A stretch of DNA of 64,000 nucleotides from positions 19,073 through 83,072 of the forward strand of contig NZ_AYOY01000187.1 in the NCBI RefSeq assembly GCF_000508185.1, given 5' to 3'. This document shows, one piece after another, positions 62,564 to 64,000 of the stretch. This stretch comes from Sphingobium sp. C100 (GTDB lineage Bacteria; Pseudomonadota; Alphaproteobacteria; Sphingomonadales; Sphingomonadaceae). A program made the translations under genes and the position numbers. Below the pieces are notes generated by a model. That model ran no database searches and was not told the origin of the DNA. It worked only from the letters and a program-made list of their open reading frames with translations. Each line of letters starts with the position of its first letter. Within the stretch, counting starts at the first letter, position 1.

Positions 62564-62672
62564 GTTTTTCAAGGGGTTATGGCGCGTTTACGCGATGTGC
62601 GCCTGATCGGCGCAGCCTGCGCGCGCGGCGCTTTCCCAACGATTTCCTGGGCTTTGCGCGATGTGCGGGGCC

Positions 62673-64000
62673 ATGCCCATGAGCGCCGACGACGATTTCC
62701 GCATTCGGCCGGGCCGTATCCGTTCAACGCGCGCCCAGCAGGCCAGGCCGTTCATCGCGCAGGCACTTGCCGCCGCGCAGAAGGCCGGAGGCGCAGTCTC
62801 CAGGCGTGGTCAGATCGGCCCCGGCAACCGCTCACGCTTCGGCCGCGGCCAGCGCGCGGCGGTGCAGGCCAACCGGCTGCTCACCGCCCGCTCTCGCGGG
62901 GCCGTCGTCAAGGCGCGCGTCGTGCGCCAGGGCGGACGCAATGCGCCGCTCGGCACCCACCTCAATTATCTGCGCCGCGAGGGCGTCACCCGGGATGGAG
63001 AGAAAGCGCGGCTGTTCGGCCCCGGCCGGGACGACGTCGATCCCAAGGCCTTCGCCGAGCGGTGCGAGGACGACCGGCATCACTTCCGCTTCATCGTGTC
63101 GCCCGACGACGCGGTGGAGATGGCGGACCTCAAGGGCTTCACCCGCGAGCTGGTCGGGCAGTTGGAGAAGGACCTCGGCACGAGGCTCGATTGGGTCGCG
63201 GTCGATCACTGGAACACCGAGCATCCTCATGTCCACCTGATCGTGCGCGGCGTCCGCGACGATGGCGAGAACCTCGTGATCTCGCGCGATTACATCAAGG
63301 AGGGCATGCGCGACCGGGCCCGCGACCTCATCACCCAAGAACTGGGACCGCGCACCGATCTGGACATCCGTCGCACCATCGAGCGCCAGGTCGAGTCCGA
63401 GCGCTGGACCAATCTCGATCGTCAGCTCGCGCGCGACGCCTACAGGACCGGCGTCATCGATCTCGCTCCGCATCCCGACCGGCAGCCGGACGGATTCCAC
63501 GCCCTGAAGGTCGGGCGGCTCCGCAAGCTCGAGGGGCTCGGCCTCGCCAACGAGATCGGTCCCGGCCAATGGACGATCTCGGAGAAGGCCGAGGCGACGC
63601 TACGCGACCTCGGCGAGCGCGGCGACACCATCAAGCGCATGCACCGCGCGCTGACCGACCGCGGCATCGAACGTGGCGCGGCCGACTATGTGCTCGCAGG
63701 CGAAAGCCTGAACGATCCCGTCGTCGGCCGGTTGGTGACGCGAGGTCTCGACGACGAGCTCAAGGGCACGGCCTATGCCGTGGTCGACGGCGTCGATGGC
63801 CGAACCCACCACATCAAGCTGCCCGATCTTGAGGCCGCCGGTGACAGCGCGCCGGGTTCGATCGTCGAACTGCGCAAGTTCGACGATGCGCGGGGCCAGC
63901 GGCGCGTCGCGCTTGCTGTTCGCTCGGATCTCGACATCTCCGCCCAGGTTACCGCGACCGGCGCGACCTGGCTCGATCGGCAGGCGATCGCCCGCGAGCC
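62673..64000 (+). CDS. DUF3363-family relaxase, cut by the window end
   Basis: The first 440 or so residues of a MOB relaxase that nicks oriT and pilots the transferred strand. It starts at ATG 62673 or 62679 (MSADDDFRIRPGRIR). A basic N-terminal region is followed by QGGRNAPLGTHLNYLRREG, DRHHFRFIVSPDDAVEM and the metal-binding histidine motif HPHVHLIVRG (about residue 181), then the DUF3363 region (GVIDLAPHPDRQPDGF, KAEATLRDLGERGDTIKRMH). A long overlapping frame starting at 62543 is its shadow. The gene continues beyond 64000. Confidence 0.85.
   Translation, partial: MPMSADDDFRIRPGRIRSTRAQQARPFIAQALAAAQKAGGAVSRRGQIGPGNRSRFGRGQRAAVQANRLLTARSRGAVVKARVVRQGGRNAPLGTHLNYLRREGVTRDGEKARLFGPGRDDVDPKAFAERCEDDRHHFRFIVSPDDAVEMADLKGFTRELVGQLEKDLGTRLDWVAVDHWNTEHPHVHLIVRGVRDDGENLVISRDYIKEGMRDRARDLITQELGPRTDLDIRRTIERQVESERWTNLDRQLARDAYRTGVIDLAPHPDRQPDGFHALKVGRLRKLEGLGLANEIGPGQWTISEKAEATLRDLGERGDTIKRMHRALTDRGIERGAADYVLAGESLNDPVVGRLVTRGLDDELKGTAYAVVDGVDGRTHHIKLPDLEAAGDSAPGSIVELRKFDDARGQRRVALAVRSDLDISAQVTATGATWLDRQAIARE

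Noticed and set aside
62543..63832. A 429-codon open frame over the relaxase region.
   Set aside because: Arginine/proline-rich, no motif, and overlapped in another frame by the relaxase with its HPHVHLIV motif.
1..64000. tRNA, rRNA genes or CRISPR arrays.
   Set aside because: No cloverleaf, rRNA or regularly spaced repeat array was seen on either strand; the only regular repeats are the three iterons.

Overview
The window looks like a GC-rich alphaproteobacterium, most likely a member of the Sphingomonadales: a TonB-dependent receptor with a typical sphingomonad plug, plant-polysaccharide glycoside hydrolases, and an alphaproteobacterial ICE/plasmid backbone (DUF932, ParB, strawberry-notch helicase, DUF2493, DUF736, RepA/ParA, DUF2840, TraF peptidase, DUF3363 relaxase). 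I saw no tRNA, rRNA or CRISPR array and no integrase.

Region 1 (1-18.55 kb) is a sugar-utilisation locus. It holds an FAD monooxygenase, a TonB receptor, a LgoD-like zinc dehydrogenase, a UxaB-like reductase, a UxaA-like dehydratase, a RhaM-type mutarotase, a GH31 enzyme with a PA14 insert, a GH35/DUF5597 enzyme, a GH29 alpha-L-fucosidase-like enzyme, a GH42 beta-galactosidase and an IclR regulator. Together they suggest uptake and trimming of a galactosylated/fucosylated glycan such as xyloglucan. The product oxidised by LgoD/UxaB/UxaA is best explained as L-galactonate, so L-galactose may be the target sugar. A shared AT-rich operator-like element lies before the TonB gene and in the divergent hydrolase promoter.

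Region 2 (18.6-35.9 kb) is a nine-gene minus-strand defence operon with overlapping or abutting genes: sspA (cysteine desulfurase), sspB (DUF4007), sspC (ATPase), sspD (PAPS-reductase-like), sspF, sspG, sspH, a small protein and a phosphorothioation-associated methyltransferase. This is the SspABCD-SspFGH type of single-strand DNA phosphorothioate defence, with an added methyltransferase pair.

Region 3 (36.4-38.9 kb) holds toxin-antitoxin material: a HipBA pair with an inverted-repeat operator, and an AbiEi antitoxin whose AbiEii toxin partner is reduced to a frameshifted stub.

Region 4 (39.1-42.5 kb) appears to be a 3.4-kb transposon. Imperfect terminal inverted repeats and a CCCC duplication enclose a CsoR-like repressor, a glutaredoxin-MauE membrane protein, a DUF305 protein and an IS1182-type transposase. 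Removing it in silico restores a perfect hairpin in the leader of the next gene.

Region 5 (42.6-64 kb) is the ICE backbone. It includes maintenance genes with nested-hairpin leaders, an excision-control module (XRE regulator, small protein, FseA-like pair joined by a probable +1 frameshift at TTT-C, RdfS-like HTH protein), RepA with three iterons, ParA, and the start of the conjugation region up to a relaxase cut by the window end. Just before the relaxase there is a large inverted repeat that could be the transfer origin.
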